In this document: positions 9,060-18,223 of the stretch, one piece after another
How positions within the stretch are numbered: the first letter of the stretch is position 1
Layout of the letters: each line of letters starts with the position of its first letter
Assembly (NCBI RefSeq): GCF_003263515.1
Contig: NZ_JYDE01000029.1
Span: 1-38,450, forward strand
Reading direction: 5' to 3'
Source: Rahnella inusitata
Lineage (GTDB): Bacteria; Pseudomonadota; Gammaproteobacteria; Enterobacterales; Enterobacteriaceae
Length of the DNA: 38,450 nucleotides
Notes under the pieces: generated by a model
What the model was told of the DNA's origin: nothing
Database searches by the model: none
What the model saw: only the letters and a program-made list of their open reading frames with translations
Translations under genes and position numbers: made by a program

Positions 9060-11009
9060 ATGAATAAGCGTCATCTGACGTTATCCCTGTTGGCAACGCT
9101 GGTCGCATTACCGGCGTACGCGTCACAGGTGGATCTGCGCATCATGGAAACCACGGATCTGCACAGCAACATGATGGACTTCGACTATTACAAAGATAAA
9201 CCGACCGAGAAATTTGGACTGGTGCGCACCGCCAGCCTGATCCAAGCGGCGCGTAACGAAGTAACTAACTCCGTCCTCGTCGACAATGGCGATATCATTC
9301 AGGGCAGTCCGCTGGGCGATTACATGGCGGCGAAAGGACTGAAAAAGGGCGATGTGCATCCGGTGTATCTGGCGATGAATACGCTCGATTATGCCGTCGG
9401 CAACCTGGGCAATCACGAATTCAACTACGGGCTGGATTATCTGAAGAAAGCGCTGGCGGGGGCGAAATTCCCCTATGTGAATGCCAACGTCATCGACGAT
9501 AAAACCGGTAAACCGTTGTTCACGCCGTTCCTCATCACCGATAACGCTGTAAAAGACCGCGAGGGTAAAACCCATAATCTGCGCATCGGCTATATCGGCT
9601 TTGTACCGCCGCAAATCATGGTCTGGGACAAGGCCAACCTGCAAGGCAAAGTGACCGTTGCGGACATCACCGAGACCGCCAAAAAGTGGATCCCGGAAAT
9701 GCGCAAACAGGGTGCTGACATCATTATCGCCATTCCGCACTCCGGCCTGTCCGGTGATCCCTATAAAACTATGGCGGAAAACTCAGTCTATTATCTGAGC
9801 GAAGTGAAAGGCATCGACGCCATCATGTTCGGCCATGCCCACGCGGTCTTCCCGAGCGAAGAATTTGCCAGCATCAAAGGCGCGGACATCAAACAGGGCA
9901 CCCTGAATGGCATTCCAGCCGTGATGCCGGGCATGTGGGGCGATCATCTGGGCGTGGTCGATATGGTGCTGAATAACGACAACGGCAGCTGGAAAGTTGA
10001 AACGGCCAAAGCCGAAGCACGGCCTATTTACGACAAAGAGCAGAAGAAATCGCTGGCACCGGAAGACCAGGATCTGGTGAAAGTGCTCGCGCCGTCCCAT
10101 GACGCAACGCGCGAATTCGTCAGTAAACCGATCGGGAAATCGACCGATAACATGTACAGCTATCTGGCGCTGGTGCAGGACGATCCTACGGTGCAGATCG
10201 TTAACAATGCGCAGAAAGCCTACACCGAACACTTCATTCAGGGCGATCCGGATCTCGCGGGCCTGCCGGTGCTGTCGGCCGCGGCACCGTTTAAAGTCGG
10301 CGGACGTAAAAACGATCCGGCCAGTTTTGTTGAAGTGGAAAAAGGCGATCTGACGTTCCGTAACGCGGCGGATTTGTATCTTTATCCGAACACGCTGGTG
10401 GTCATGAAAGTCAGTGGCCAGGAAGTGAAAGACTGGCTGGAATGCTCAGCCGGTCAGTTCAATCAAATAGATGTAAACAGCACCAAACCGCAGTCGCTGA
10501 TCAACTGGGATGGTTTCCGCACCTATAACTTCGACGTGATCGACGGCGTGAACTATCAGATTGATGTCAGCCAGCCGGCGAAGTACGACGGTGAATGTAC
10601 GCTCATCAACAAAGATGCCGAACGTATTAAAAACCTGACCTACAACGGTAAGCCGATTGATCTGAAAGCCACCTTCCTGGTCGCGACCAATAACTACCGT
10701 GCGTACGGTGGGAAATTCGCTGGCACTGGCGACAAGCATATCGCCTTTGCGTCGCCGGATGAAAACCGTTCCGTGGTCGCGGCATATATCAGCGCTGAAA
10801 CTAAAAAGCACGGCGCAGTGACGCCAACTGCCGATAACAACTGGAAACTTGCGCCTGTTAAGGCTTCGCAACCGCTGGATATTCGCTTCGAAACTTCACC
10901 GGGTGACAAAGCGGCGGCCTTTATTAAATCTCACGCTCAGTATCCGCTAACGGCTAAAGGAACGGATGCCATCGGCTTTGAAATTTATCAGGTCGATTTG
11001 CAGAAATAA
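9060..11009 (+). CDS. cpdB: Periplasmic 2',3'-cyclic-nucleotide 2'-phosphodiesterase/3'-nucleotidase
   Basis: CpdB hydrolyses 2',3'-cyclic nucleotides and 3'-nucleotides in the periplasm, so external nucleotides can be salvaged. It has 649 residues, against 647 in E. coli. The signal peptide is residues 1-21 (ending LPAYA before SQVDLRI). The metallophosphatase domain follows, with [26 protein letters not shown] and GHAHAVF, which are the metal-ligand motifs of the family. The C-terminal 5'-nucleotidase substrate domain covers about residues 360-600. ATG at 9060 is preceded by GGAGG at 9049-9053. The gene diverges from cysQ, has a candidate CRP site upstream, and ends at a strong terminator. 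All expected metal-binding motifs are intact. Confidence 0.96.
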   Translation: MNKRHLTLSLLATLVALPAYASQVDLRIMETTDLHSNMMDFDYYKDKPTEKFGLVRTASLIQAARNEVTNSVLVDNGDIIQGSPLGDYMAAKGLKKGDVHPVYLAMNTLDYAVGNLGNHEFNYGLDYLKKALAGAKFPYVNANVIDDKTGKPLFTPFLITDNAVKDREGKTHNLRIGYIGFVPPQIMVWDKANLQGKVTVADITETAKKWIPEMRKQGADIIIAIPHSGLSGDPYKTMAENSVYYLSEVKGIDAIMFGHAHAVFPSEEFASIKGADIKQGTLNGIPAVMPGMWGDHLGVVDMVLNNDNGSWKVETAKAEARPIYDKEQKKSLAPEDQDLVKVLAPSHDATREFVSKPIGKSTDNMYSYLALVQDDPTVQIVNNAQKAYTEHFIQGDPDLAGLPVLSAAAPFKVGGRKNDPASFVEVEKGDLTFRNAADLYLYPNTLVVMKVSGQEVKDWLECSAGQFNQIDVNSTKPQSLINWDGFRTYNFDVIDGVNYQIDVSQPAKYDGECTLINKDAERIKNLTYNGKPIDLKATFLVATNNYRAYGGKFAGTGDKHIAFASPDENRSVVAAYISAETKKHGAVTPTADNNWKLAPVKASQPLDIRFETSPGDKAAAFIKSHAQYPLTAKGTDAIGFEIYQVDLQK

Positions 11010-11020
11010 GCCCCTTCTCC

Positions 11021-11044
11021 AACGCCCCGTCCGGGGCGTTTTTT
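11021..11044 (+). terminator. Rho-independent terminator of cpdB
   Basis: AACGCCCC (11021-11028) and GGGGCGTT (11033-11040) form an 8-bp stem with a 4-base loop, followed by a T tract, 12 bases after the cpdB stop. Confidence 0.92.
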
Positions 11045-11080
11045 TCTCCTGTACTTCCTTTGAGCTATAGCTTCGCTTTA

Positions 11081-11103
11081 AACATGTATTTATAATGCAT
11101 GTT
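11081..11103 (+). promoter_or_regulatory. NsrR operator overlapping the ric (ytfE) -10 box
   Basis: Two 11-base arms around one base: AACATGTATTT (11081-11091), A, TAATGCATGTT (11093-11103). Nine of 11 positions are symmetric. The 11-1-11 layout with ATG and CAT in the outer arms is the known NsrR operator form. A perfect TATAAT (11091-11096) lies inside it, so a bound repressor would block the promoter. nsrR itself lies at 23686-24111 in this window. Confidence 0.8.
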
Positions 11104-11134
11104 ATAAGATTTCATCATTTAACGAGGCTTCATC

Positions 11135-11800
11135 ATGGACTATCGCGACCAACCCCTTGGTGCTCTGGCAGTTGCCATTCCCCGCGCCACCCGTTTATTT
11201 CGTCAATACGATCTGGATTTCTGCTGCGGGGGCAAACAAACTTTGCTGCGCGCCGTGACCAAAAAGGATCTGGATATCGATCTTATCGAGCAACAACTGG
11301 CTGAAATTGCTCAGCAGCCGGATACCTCGGCAGACTGGAAAGCAGCGCCGCTGGCGCAAATCATCGATTTCATCATCCCGCGCTATCACGACAGGCACCG
11401 TCAGGATCTACCTGAACTGGTACTGATGGCAGAAAAAGTCGAACGCGTTCACGGCGATAAAGCGCCCTGCCCGCACGGTCTTGCGGTCCAGTTGCAAATG
11501 ATCCTCGACGAACTGACCAGCCATATGATGAAGGAGGAGCAGATTTTGTTCCCGATGATCCGCGACGGAATGGGACGTCAGGCGGCCGGTCCGATATCTG
11601 TCATGGAACGTGAGCATGATGATGCGGGTGAGATCCTCGAAGAGATCAAACGTCTGACCGATAACGTGACCCCGCCGGAAGGTGCCTGTGTGACGTGGCG
11701 TGCGCTGTATGCCGGGATCAATGAATTCATCACCGACCTGATGGAACACATCCATCTTGAAAATAACCTGTTGTTCCCGCGGGCATTGCGCGGCGAATAA
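11135..11800 (+). CDS. ric: Iron-sulphur cluster repair protein Ric (YtfE), di-iron
   Basis: Ric (YtfE) helps restore iron-sulphur clusters damaged by nitric oxide or peroxide. It has 221 residues (E. coli 220). The N-terminal ScdA domain carries the Cys30-Cys31 pair in [10 protein letters not shown]. The hemerythrin-like domain that follows has the di-iron ligand motifs [32 protein letters not shown] and [19 protein letters not shown] at 11135 has ACGAGG about seven bases upstream. It is a single-gene unit between terminators, with an NsrR operator over its -10 box, so it should be expressed when NO destroys the NsrR cluster. In E. coli several genes separate ric from cpdB; here they are adjacent. 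Confidence 0.95.
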   Translation: MDYRDQPLGALAVAIPRATRLFRQYDLDFCCGGKQTLLRAVTKKDLDIDLIEQQLAEIAQQPDTSADWKAAPLAQIIDFIIPRYHDRHRQDLPELVLMAEKVERVHGDKAPCPHGLAVQLQMILDELTSHMMKEEQILFPMIRDGMGRQAAGPISVMEREHDDAGEILEEIKRLTDNVTPPEGACVTWRALYAGINEFITDLMEHIHLENNLLFPRALRGE

Positions 11801-11829
11801 ACCGGCGTTGCCATAAACTCCGGACGTAA

Positions 11830-11853
11830 AAAAGGGCGCATTTGCGCCCTTTT
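11830..11853. terminator. Bidirectional terminator between ric and fklB
   Basis: AAAAGGGCGC (11830-11839) and GCGCCCTTTT (11844-11853) form a 10-bp stem with a 4-base loop. T-rich tails exist in both directions. Confidence 0.88.
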
Positions 11854-11875
11854 CATTTCTGTGTTCCGTCGGGAA

Positions 11876-12496
11876 TTACAGAATTTCCAGCAGCTCAACT
11901 TCAAAGATCAGTGCGCTGTAAGGAGGGATGGACGCACCCGCGCCACGCTCGCCGTAAGCGAGGTTATGAGGGATGTACAGCTCCCACTTGGAGCCGACCG
12001 GCATCAGGGTCAGGGCTTCGATCCAGCCTGCGATCACGCCGTTAACCGGGAATTCAGCCGGTTCGCCGCGCTGCACCGAGCTGTCGAACACGGTACCGTC
12101 GATCAGTTTACCGGTGTAATGAACGCGTACGCGATCCTGACGGCCTGGGATGGTACCTTCGCCCTGAGTAATCACAGAGAATTGCAGGCCGGACTCGGTG
12201 CTGCTCACGCCTTCGCGCTGTGCGTTCTGAGCCAGGAATTCCTGACCCTGAACGGCCAGTGCTTCCTGACGTTCACGACGGACAGAGTCAGCACGTTCGT
12301 GGACTTCGCGCAGTGCACGGTGAACCACGTCTACAGGAACGGCTGGCGTGTTCCCTTCCAGCGCGTCACGTAAGCCTGCCAGCAGTGCATCAGGCTCTAA
12401 GCCCTGCAAACCTGATTCCTGCAACTGTTGACCGACCTGCAGGCCGATACCGTAACTTGCCTGCGCTTCTACGCTGTCAAATGAAGGGGTAGTCAT
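11876..12496 (-). CDS. fklB: FKBP-type peptidyl-prolyl isomerase FklB (FKBP22)
   Basis: This is a cytoplasmic FKBP22-type prolyl cis-trans isomerase. The N-terminal half (about 1-90) is the helical dimerisation region, with [12 protein letters not shown]. The C-terminal FKBP domain (about 100-206) shows [18 protein letters not shown], then [13 protein letters not shown] and [13 protein letters not shown], ending [13 protein letters not shown]. These are the usual active-site blocks. Its 206 residues equal the E. coli length. ATG at 12496 follows AAGGA at seven bases. It diverges from ytfB and shares a terminator with ric. E. coli has cycA beside it; that gene is absent here. Confidence 0.95.
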   Translation of the reverse strand: MTTPSFDSVEAQASYGIGLQVGQQLQESGLQGLEPDALLAGLRDALEGNTPAVPVDVVHRALREVHERADSVRRERQEALAVQGQEFLAQNAQREGVSSTESGLQFSVITQGEGTIPGRQDRVRVHYTGKLIDGTVFDSSVQRGEPAEFPVNGVIAGWIEALTLMPVGSKWELYIPHNLAYGERGAGASIPPYSALIFEVELLEIL

Positions 12497-12531
12497 GAAT
12501 TTTCCTTAGCTCTTAAAAATGTCGAACGCGC

Positions 12532-12560
12532 AGCATAGCAGTGCAGAGCTTTTGGGTAAA
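12532..12560 (-). promoter_or_regulatory. Candidate sigma-70 promoter for fklB
   Basis: On the minus strand, TTTACC (12555-12560) and TATGCT (12532-12537) are 17 bases apart, with TGC before the -10 (extended element). The leader to the fklB ATG would be about 30 bases. Confidence 0.55.
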
Positions 12561-12673
12561 ATCCTCTCTGAGGCAACATGACGGCGGACGCAGTTCATTC
12601 CACTTTTCGATAAATTTTTCGCTTTTGTCGCCATCCAGGCCATCGTTTGAATGATATTTATGCTTTGTCCCTT

Positions 12674-12702
12674 TCCGCATCAAGCAGTTAAACGGCTATA
12701 CT
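12674..12702 (+). promoter_or_regulatory. Candidate sigma-70 promoter for ytfB
   Basis: TATACT (12697-12702) is a good -10; the -35 at 17 bases (TCCGCA, 12674-12679) is poor. Transcription would start near 12709, which argues for the ytfB start at 12752. Confidence 0.45.
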
Positions 12703-12751
12703 AGGCAGCAACAGACAGTCGAAAATGCGACAGTTAACAAGAGAGGTCGTC

Positions 12752-13459
12752 ATGGGCAGAATCCCGCCCAGGAGAAGGAAAGCCATCCGTATTTATCAAC
12801 CCATGTTGAGATCCTGGATTGCCATTATGAAAAGGCCAATGCGAGACACGACAGCGCAGAGTGACAGCGAAAGCGAAGAAACGACCGGGCAACCCGAGAC
12901 GAACCCTTCTGCTGCCTCCAAAAGCAAAATGCTGTTGAGCAAAATCTGGCACCTGAGCGACGGCTTCCACTGGATGTCGCCACTGCCTTATGCCCATCGT
13001 CGCGGCATTATCATCAGCGTGCTGGTGATCCTTATCGCCCTGCTATGGCCGTATACGCCGGAAAATACTTACGCTCCTTCGCAACCGCAACAGCCGACAA
13101 GCATTCCGATGCAGGCCGATTTGCGTAACGATCAGGGCCGTACCACACAGATGGCACAGCCTGAACCTGTTCAGCCACAGGCGAACGACACCAGTGCCAC
13201 ATGGCGTAGTTATCAGGTGCAGTCAGGTCAGACGTTGGCGCAGCTGTTCCGCGATAACAATATGGCCGTTAACGATGTGTTTTCGATGGCGCGGGTAGAA
13301 GGCGCGGAGAAACCGCTGAGTACGTTGAAAACCGGACAGGAAGTGAAGATTCAGCGCGATGCGCAAGGAGTCGTGAAAGCGTTACAGGTCACGACCGAAC
13401 AGAACGTTACCGTAACGTTTGTCCGTCAGTCGGACGGCAGCTTCCAGCGCGAAAACTGA
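12752..13459 (+). CDS. ytfB: YtfB, OapA-family cell-division-associated membrane protein
   Basis: YtfB is a bitopic inner-membrane protein with a periplasmic OapA (LysM-like) domain, linked in E. coli to cell division and glycan binding. From the chosen start, a basic and polar N-terminal cytoplasmic part (1-80) carries the YtfB block WHLSDGFHWMSPLPYAHRRG. The single membrane segment is IIISVLVILIALLW, followed by a Gln/Pro-rich linker. The OapA domain is about residues 145-235, from WRSYQVQSGQTLAQLFRDNN to the end. ATG at 12752 (235 residues) follows GAGAGG at proper spacing; an in-frame ATG at 12725 has no ribosome site. The N-terminal extension is longer than in the 212-residue E. coli protein and rich in Arg and Pro. 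The exact start is the main uncertainty. Confidence 0.88.
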   Translation: MGRIPPRRRKAIRIYQPMLRSWIAIMKRPMRDTTAQSDSESEETTGQPETNPSAASKSKMLLSKIWHLSDGFHWMSPLPYAHRRGIIISVLVILIALLWPYTPENTYAPSQPQQPTSIPMQADLRNDQGRTTQMAQPEPVQPQANDTSATWRSYQVQSGQTLAQLFRDNNMAVNDVFSMARVEGAEKPLSTLKTGQEVKIQRDAQGVVKALQVTTEQNVTVTFVRQSDGSFQREN

Positions 13460-13513
13460 TACGCCTGCCAGAGTCCCTCTCTGATAAAACATTTTCCCTG
13501 ACGCAGAAATGCA

Positions 13514-13538
13514 AAACGCCGGCACAGGGCCGGCGTTT
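13514..13538. terminator. Terminator between ytfB and rplI
   Basis: AAACGCCGGC (13514-13523) and GCCGGCGTTT (13529-13538) form a 10-bp stem with a 5-base loop. It lies 20 bases after the rplI stop and 55 bases after ytfB. The T tracts are short on both sides. Confidence 0.75.
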
Positions 13539-13558
13539 CAGGGTTACCTTCTGCGTTA

Positions 13559-14011
13559 TTACGCTTCTGGAACCACAACGACATTCAGTTTAGCGAATAC
13601 GTCGCTGTGTACCTGGAACTCAACTTCGTGTTCACCAGTGGTACGCAGAACGCCATTCGGCAAACGAACTTCGCTTTTTGCAACTTCAACGCCAGCTGCA
13701 GTCACTGCATCAGCAATATCGCGAGTACCGATAGAGCCGAACAGTTTGCCTTCGTCGCCTGATTTAGACGCGATGGTGACTGAACCCAGTTCGTTGATTT
13801 TAGTTGCACGAGCTTCAGCAGCGTTCAGAACGTCAGCCAGTTTGGCTTCCAGTTCTGCACGACGTGCTTCGAAGAACTCAACGTTTTTCTTGGTAGCAGG
13901 AACAGCTTTGCCCTGTGGTACCAGGAAGTTACGAGCGTAGCCCGCTTTAACGTTAACTTGATCACCCAGGCTGCCCAGGTTTGCTACTTTATCAAGCAGA
14001 ATAACTTGCAT
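13559..14011 (-). CDS. rplI: 50S ribosomal protein L9
   Basis: L9 binds 23S rRNA near the L1 stalk and helps keep the reading frame. The 150-residue protein starts [19 protein letters not shown], followed by the N-terminal globular domain with [14 protein letters not shown] long connecting helix (about 45-75) and a C-terminal domain ([15 protein letters not shown], ending NVVVVPEA) complete it. Length and domain order match E. coli. It is the last gene of rpsF-priB-rpsR-rplI, 39 bases after rpsR, and ends at the hairpin at 13514-13538. Confidence 0.98.
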   Translation of the reverse strand: MQVILLDKVANLGSLGDQVNVKAGYARNFLVPQGKAVPATKKNVEFFEARRAELEAKLADVLNAAEARATKINELGSVTIASKSGDEGKLFGSIGTRDIADAVTAAGVEVAKSEVRLPNGVLRTTGEHEVEFQVHSDVFAKLNVVVVPEA

Positions 14012-14050
14012 TACCTTAACCTCTCAAAGTCGTTTATGGACAGTGGCCTA

Positions 14051-14600
<550 letters not shown>

Positions 14601-14605
14601 GGCAA

Positions 14606-15016
<411 letters not shown>

Positions 15017-15021
15017 TTATT

Positions 15022-15052
15022 CAGCCTCCTGTCAGGGTCAACCGCGGCCCAT
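15022..15052 (-). promoter_or_regulatory. S6:S18-binding-type leader element of rpsF
   Basis: The rpsF leader contains, on the minus strand, GGGCCGCGGTTGACCC followed by TGACAGGAGGCTG, 25-55 bases before the start. This closely resembles the E. coli rpsF leader, where a stem with an exposed CCG is bound by the S6:S18 complex to repress the operon. The sequence likeness is clear; autogenous control here is inferred from the family. Confidence 0.6.
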
Positions 15053-15098
15053 GGAAGCAAGGAACGTGTTATGTGTGCGGTCGAAAAAATGACGGGGA

Positions 15099-15127
15099 AT
15101 TATATGTACAGCCCCGCCGAAACTCAA
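15099..15127 (-). promoter_or_regulatory. Strong sigma-70 promoter of the rpsF operon
   Basis: On the minus strand, TTGAGT (15122-15127) and a perfect TATAAT (15099-15104) are exactly 17 bases apart. The predicted start near 15092 leaves a leader of about 94 bases, which holds the S6:S18 element. Confidence 0.75.
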
Positions 15128-15149
15128 GGAGAAAGACAGATTAATTTCT

Positions 15150-15899
15150 CTACAGCTTTTGCGCGAAGAATGCGGTGGCTTCTGCAAGCGCATGCACCGT
15201 CACTTTATGTTTGGCTTCGGACTCAGAAATGAACGTCAAATGGCTGTCTGCGCCGCTGCCCGCCAGTTCCTGTTGCAACCGTAAACTTTCGCCAAACGGC
15301 ACCACGTCATCCTGCTCGCCATGCCAGACAAACAGGGGTTTATCGGCAATTAATGCCGCTTTTCCGGTGATATCGAGGCTCAGTAATGGCGCAGCTTCGC
15401 GCTCAAAAACTTCGCGCTGTGCGCTGTCACCGGCGGTGCAGGCCGGGAAAAGGTGATGTGATAAACGCGAGAAATAGCCCGAGCCCATCAGGTTCGCCGC
15501 CACTTTTACCCACGGGAATTTCACCAGCGCGGCCATGGTTGTCATGCCACCCATTGATACGCCACCGACGCCAAGGCGAGCCGGGTCCGCCAGACCGCGT
15601 CCGACAAACACGTCCTTCAGCACCGCCAGTTCTTCCACGTTGTTTTGCAATATGCGCCAGAAGTGCGCCACACATTTTGCCTGGTCACTTTCGGCGCGGG
15701 CACCGTGCATGAGCGCATCGGGCAAGATCACGCGAAAACCGGCCTTTGCCAGCGTATAGCCAAAATAGGAGTAGATCTCTTTTGAGGATAAAAAGCCGTG
15801 GTAGAAAAAAATCGTCGGGAGCTGCTGCTGATATTGTCCGGCAGGCACCGCGTGGATGACCTGGATCCCTTCAATATTTTCTTCATACATCTCAACCAT
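15150..15899 (-). CDS. yjfP: YjfP, alpha/beta-hydrolase esterase
   Basis: YjfP is a cytoplasmic alpha/beta-hydrolase; E. coli YjfP has carboxylesterase activity and has been linked to handling acetylated sugars. The oxyanion region FYHGFLSS and the nucleophile elbow GVSMGG are clear. Other blocks are LPDALMHGARAE, MGSGYFSRL and FVWHGEQDDVVP (likely acid residue). The catalytic His is probably in the C-terminal KHKVTVHAL region. ATG at 15899 gives 249 residues, the E. coli length, and follows GGGG by six bases; ATG at 15911 is an alternative. In E. coli the ula operon lies between yjfP and rpsF; here only about 150 bases separate them and no terminator is visible. Read-through into rpsF is possible. 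Confidence 0.92.
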   Translation of the reverse strand: MVEMYEENIEGIQVIHAVPAGQYQQQLPTIFFYHGFLSSKEIYSYFGYTLAKAGFRVILPDALMHGARAESDQAKCVAHFWRILQNNVEELAVLKDVFVGRGLADPARLGVGGVSMGGMTTMAALVKFPWVKVAANLMGSGYFSRLSHHLFPACTAGDSAQREVFEREAAPLLSLDITGKAALIADKPLFVWHGEQDDVVPFGESLRLQQELAGSGADSHLTFISESEAKHKVTVHALAEATAFFAQKL

Positions 15900-15999
15900 C
15901 TGATACCCCATTTGCGCATGCTGGAAAAGAAAGCCACTTGAGTCTGTTTTTTCATTTTACTGGCAGGAAACCGGGCGACCAGACCTTTTTCGTATGATT

Positions 16000-16013
16000 T
16001 ATAACCGGTTATA
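16000..16013. promoter_or_regulatory. Perfect 14-bp palindrome in the yjfP/chemoreceptor intergenic region
   Basis: TATAACCGGTTATA is perfectly symmetric. It lies about 100 bases upstream of yjfP and 180 upstream of the chemoreceptor, where a dimeric regulator could act on either gene. The regulator is unknown. Confidence 0.4.
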
Positions 16014-16075
16014 TAAAGCGTACTGAACCTGGCGGTTTTACCTTAATTCAAATTCATAGTTTCAATATTATTTCT

Positions 16076-16089
16076 TTGATTCAGATCAA
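16076..16089 (+). promoter_or_regulatory. Perfect FNR box upstream of the chemoreceptor gene
   Basis: TTGATTCAGATCAA matches the FNR consensus TTGAT-N4-ATCAA at all ten defined positions. Its centre at 16082.5 lies about 40 bases before the start predicted from the -10 candidate TACATT (16110-16115). That is the class II activator position. Confidence 0.7.
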
Positions 16090-16109
16090 TTTTTATTGAA
16101 ATAAGTAGT

Positions 16110-16115
16110 TACATT
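16110..16115 (+). promoter_or_regulatory. Candidate -10 box of the chemoreceptor gene
   Basis: TACATT matches TATAAT at 4/6. There is no separate -35, because the FNR box occupies that region, as in FNR class II promoters. The leader would be about 57 bases. Confidence 0.4.
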
Positions 16116-16178
16116 TGATCATTAATCCTTTCCGATTTTACGCCGTTAGTGCGCTATCAAAAGCTAACGGAAAACCCC

Positions 16179-18128
16179 ATGAAAACGGCATCAAAACGCT
16201 CATTTCGTCGATGGAGCATAGGCGCGAAACTCGCCACCATCGCCTCCCTGCTAGTCGGGACATTATTTATTATTTTCACGCTGTCACTGACCCATTCCGC
16301 CGGAAAACAGGTGAATGAACTGGCGGTGAACGCCATTTCCGAACAGGTGACCGGCGTGGTCGACATGATTGAAATGTATAACGCCAGCCTGAATGCCGAA
16401 GTGGACAGCTATACGCGGTTGTTCAGCCATTTCCTGCCAGAAAATTTTGAGCTCGATACTGCCAGTCCGGTCATGGTCGGCGAACAATCTGCACCGGTCA
16501 TCAAAGCCGGCGGTAATCCGCTGAATCTTGACAGCAAAATTCCCGACGATTTTCTGGCACGGACCGGCGCGATTTCCACCGTGTTCGCTCGCCGTGGCGA
16601 CGATTTCATCCGCGTTACCACTTCCCTCAAAAAGCAGGACGGCACCCGTGCCATCGGCACGCTGCTCGATAACACCAGTCCGGCTTATACCAAAATCATG
16701 GCCGGTGATTCTTTCAGCGGGCTGGCCACGCTGTTTGGTAAAAAATACATCACCAAATATCAGCCGGTGCGTGATGCACAGGGTAGCGTGATTGGGATTC
16801 TGTTTGTCGGTATTGATATCACCGCAGAATACGCCGATATGCGCGCGAAAATCCTGTCGAAACGCATCGGCGAGCAGGGTTCTTTTTTTGTGCTCAATAG
16901 CGCACCCGGCAAGGATCTGGGGAAATATCTGGTTCATGCGACCGACGAAGGGAAAACACCGGCATGGCCGGAAGGCGTGCTGGATCAGGTGATGTCGCAG
17001 TCACGCGGCGAACGCGAGTACACCGATGCCACCCGTCAGCATCAGCAATTTATTGTGTATGCCAATGTGCCCGCCTGGCATTGGGTGGTGGTCGGCACCA
17101 CGGACAAAGACAGCCTGATGGAACAAGTGACCCGCACGCGTAATCATTTCCTGATGATAAGCCTGCTGGCACTGGCGTGCTTTGCGGCGCTGTTTATCTG
17201 GCTGACGCGCAAACTGGTCAGCCGCCCGCTCAGCGACGTAGTTTATATCGCCCAGCAGTATGCCAGCGGCGATTTGCGCGCACGCGCCGAGACGCAACGC
17301 GTTGATGAGATTGGCGCACTGATGCACGCCATTGACGGCATCGGCCACGGGCTGGAGAAAATCGTCGGCGAAGTGCGTCTGGTCTCTTCTGAAATCATGC
17401 ACAACACGCAGGCGCTCTCCTCAGACAGTGATCGGATCAATCAGCAGATTGGTACGCAGGCCAGCAGTCTGGAAGAAACGTCGGCCAGCATGGAGCAGAT
17501 CACCGCCACGGTTCAGAACACGGCGGATAACTCCACGCAGGCGACGCAGCTGGTGCAGCAAACGGACACTGCGGCGACGGTCGGCTCCGAGGCGGTCGAT
17601 CAGTCCGTTGAAAGTATGGAAGCCATCAAACACGCTTCAACGCGTATTGCGGACATCACGACGGTCATTGAAGGCATTGCCTTCCAGACCAATATTCTGG
17701 CACTGAATGCTGCCGTTGAAGCCGCCCGCGCGGGTGAGCATGGCCGTGGCTTCGCCGTGGTTGCCGCCGAAGTCCGGGCACTGGCGCAACGCAGTTCGAA
17801 TGCGGTGAAAGAGATCGAAAATCTGGTGGCAGATTCCCTGAGCAAAGTGGAAGACGGCCACAAGAGCGCCGCCAAAACACAGGCAAACATGAGCAATATT
17901 CTCCAGGGGATCCGTCAGGTGAAAGTGCTGATGAGCGATATTGATATCGCCTCGCATGAGCAGTCAGCAGGTATTTCGCAGGTGAACATCGCCATTATGC
18001 AGATCGGTAAAGCGACGCAGGAGAATGCCACGCTGGTGGAAAACTCACAGCAAACGGCCGCCGCGCTGAGCGAGCAAGGGCGTCATCTTTCACAACTGGT
18101 CAGCGTATTTAAGATTTCACAACGTTAA
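16179..18128 (+). CDS. Methyl-accepting chemotaxis protein with periplasmic double-Cache-like sensor
   Basis: This is a 649-residue transmembrane chemoreceptor. From ATG at 16179, TM1 is about 16-37. A large periplasmic sensor (about 38-322) resembles the Cache_3-Cache_2 type, with GTLLDNTSPAYTKIMAG, FGKKYITKYQPVRDAQG and GILFVGIDIT. TM2 is about 324-343, and a HAMP domain runs to about 397. The methylation helices and the signalling hairpin IEGIAFQTNILALNAAVEAA follow (about 494-540). It ends VFKISQR, so the C-terminal NWETF-type CheR/CheB docking pentapeptide is absent. It would then need a partner receptor for efficient adaptation. An upstream GTG at 16149 is in frame but has no advantage. 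The gene interrupts the yjfP-bsmA neighbourhood known from E. coli and has an FNR box. The ligand is unknown. Confidence 0.93.
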   Translation: MKTASKRSFRRWSIGAKLATIASLLVGTLFIIFTLSLTHSAGKQVNELAVNAISEQVTGVVDMIEMYNASLNAEVDSYTRLFSHFLPENFELDTASPVMVGEQSAPVIKAGGNPLNLDSKIPDDFLARTGAISTVFARRGDDFIRVTTSLKKQDGTRAIGTLLDNTSPAYTKIMAGDSFSGLATLFGKKYITKYQPVRDAQGSVIGILFVGIDITAEYADMRAKILSKRIGEQGSFFVLNSAPGKDLGKYLVHATDEGKTPAWPEGVLDQVMSQSRGEREYTDATRQHQQFIVYANVPAWHWVVVGTTDKDSLMEQVTRTRNHFLMISLLALACFAALFIWLTRKLVSRPLSDVVYIAQQYASGDLRARAETQRVDEIGALMHAIDGIGHGLEKIVGEVRLVSSEIMHNTQALSSDSDRINQQIGTQASSLEETSASMEQITATVQNTADNSTQATQLVQQTDTAATVGSEAVDQSVESMEAIKHASTRIADITTVIEGIAFQTNILALNAAVEAARAGEHGRGFAVVAAEVRALAQRSSNAVKEIENLVADSLSKVEDGHKSAAKTQANMSNILQGIRQVKVLMSDIDIASHEQSAGISQVNIAIMQIGKATQENATLVENSQQTAAALSEQGRHLSQLVSVFKISQR

Positions 18129-18133
18129 GACGT

Positions 18134-18165
18134 GAGTCGCGCGGCAATAAACGCCGCGCAGACTC
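18134..18165 (+). terminator. Strong hairpin after the chemoreceptor gene
   Basis: GAGTC plus GCGCGGC (18134-18145) pair with GCCGCGC plus GACTC (18153-18165), with one bulged A at 18160 and a 7-base loop. It is very stable and lies 6 bases after the stop. No T tract follows, so it may terminate poorly or mainly protect the mRNA 3' end. Confidence 0.5.
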
Positions 18166-18223
18166 GCCAGCACACCGGGGAAAAGACTACACTCTGTGTA
18201 TTACCCTTTTACCGGATATCACG

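Noticed and set aside
16015-16042. Possible sigma-28 promoter for the chemoreceptor (TAAAG followed by GCGG)
   Set aside because: The -35 matches only in TAAAG and the -10 matches GCCGATAA poorly at the correct 11-base spacing.
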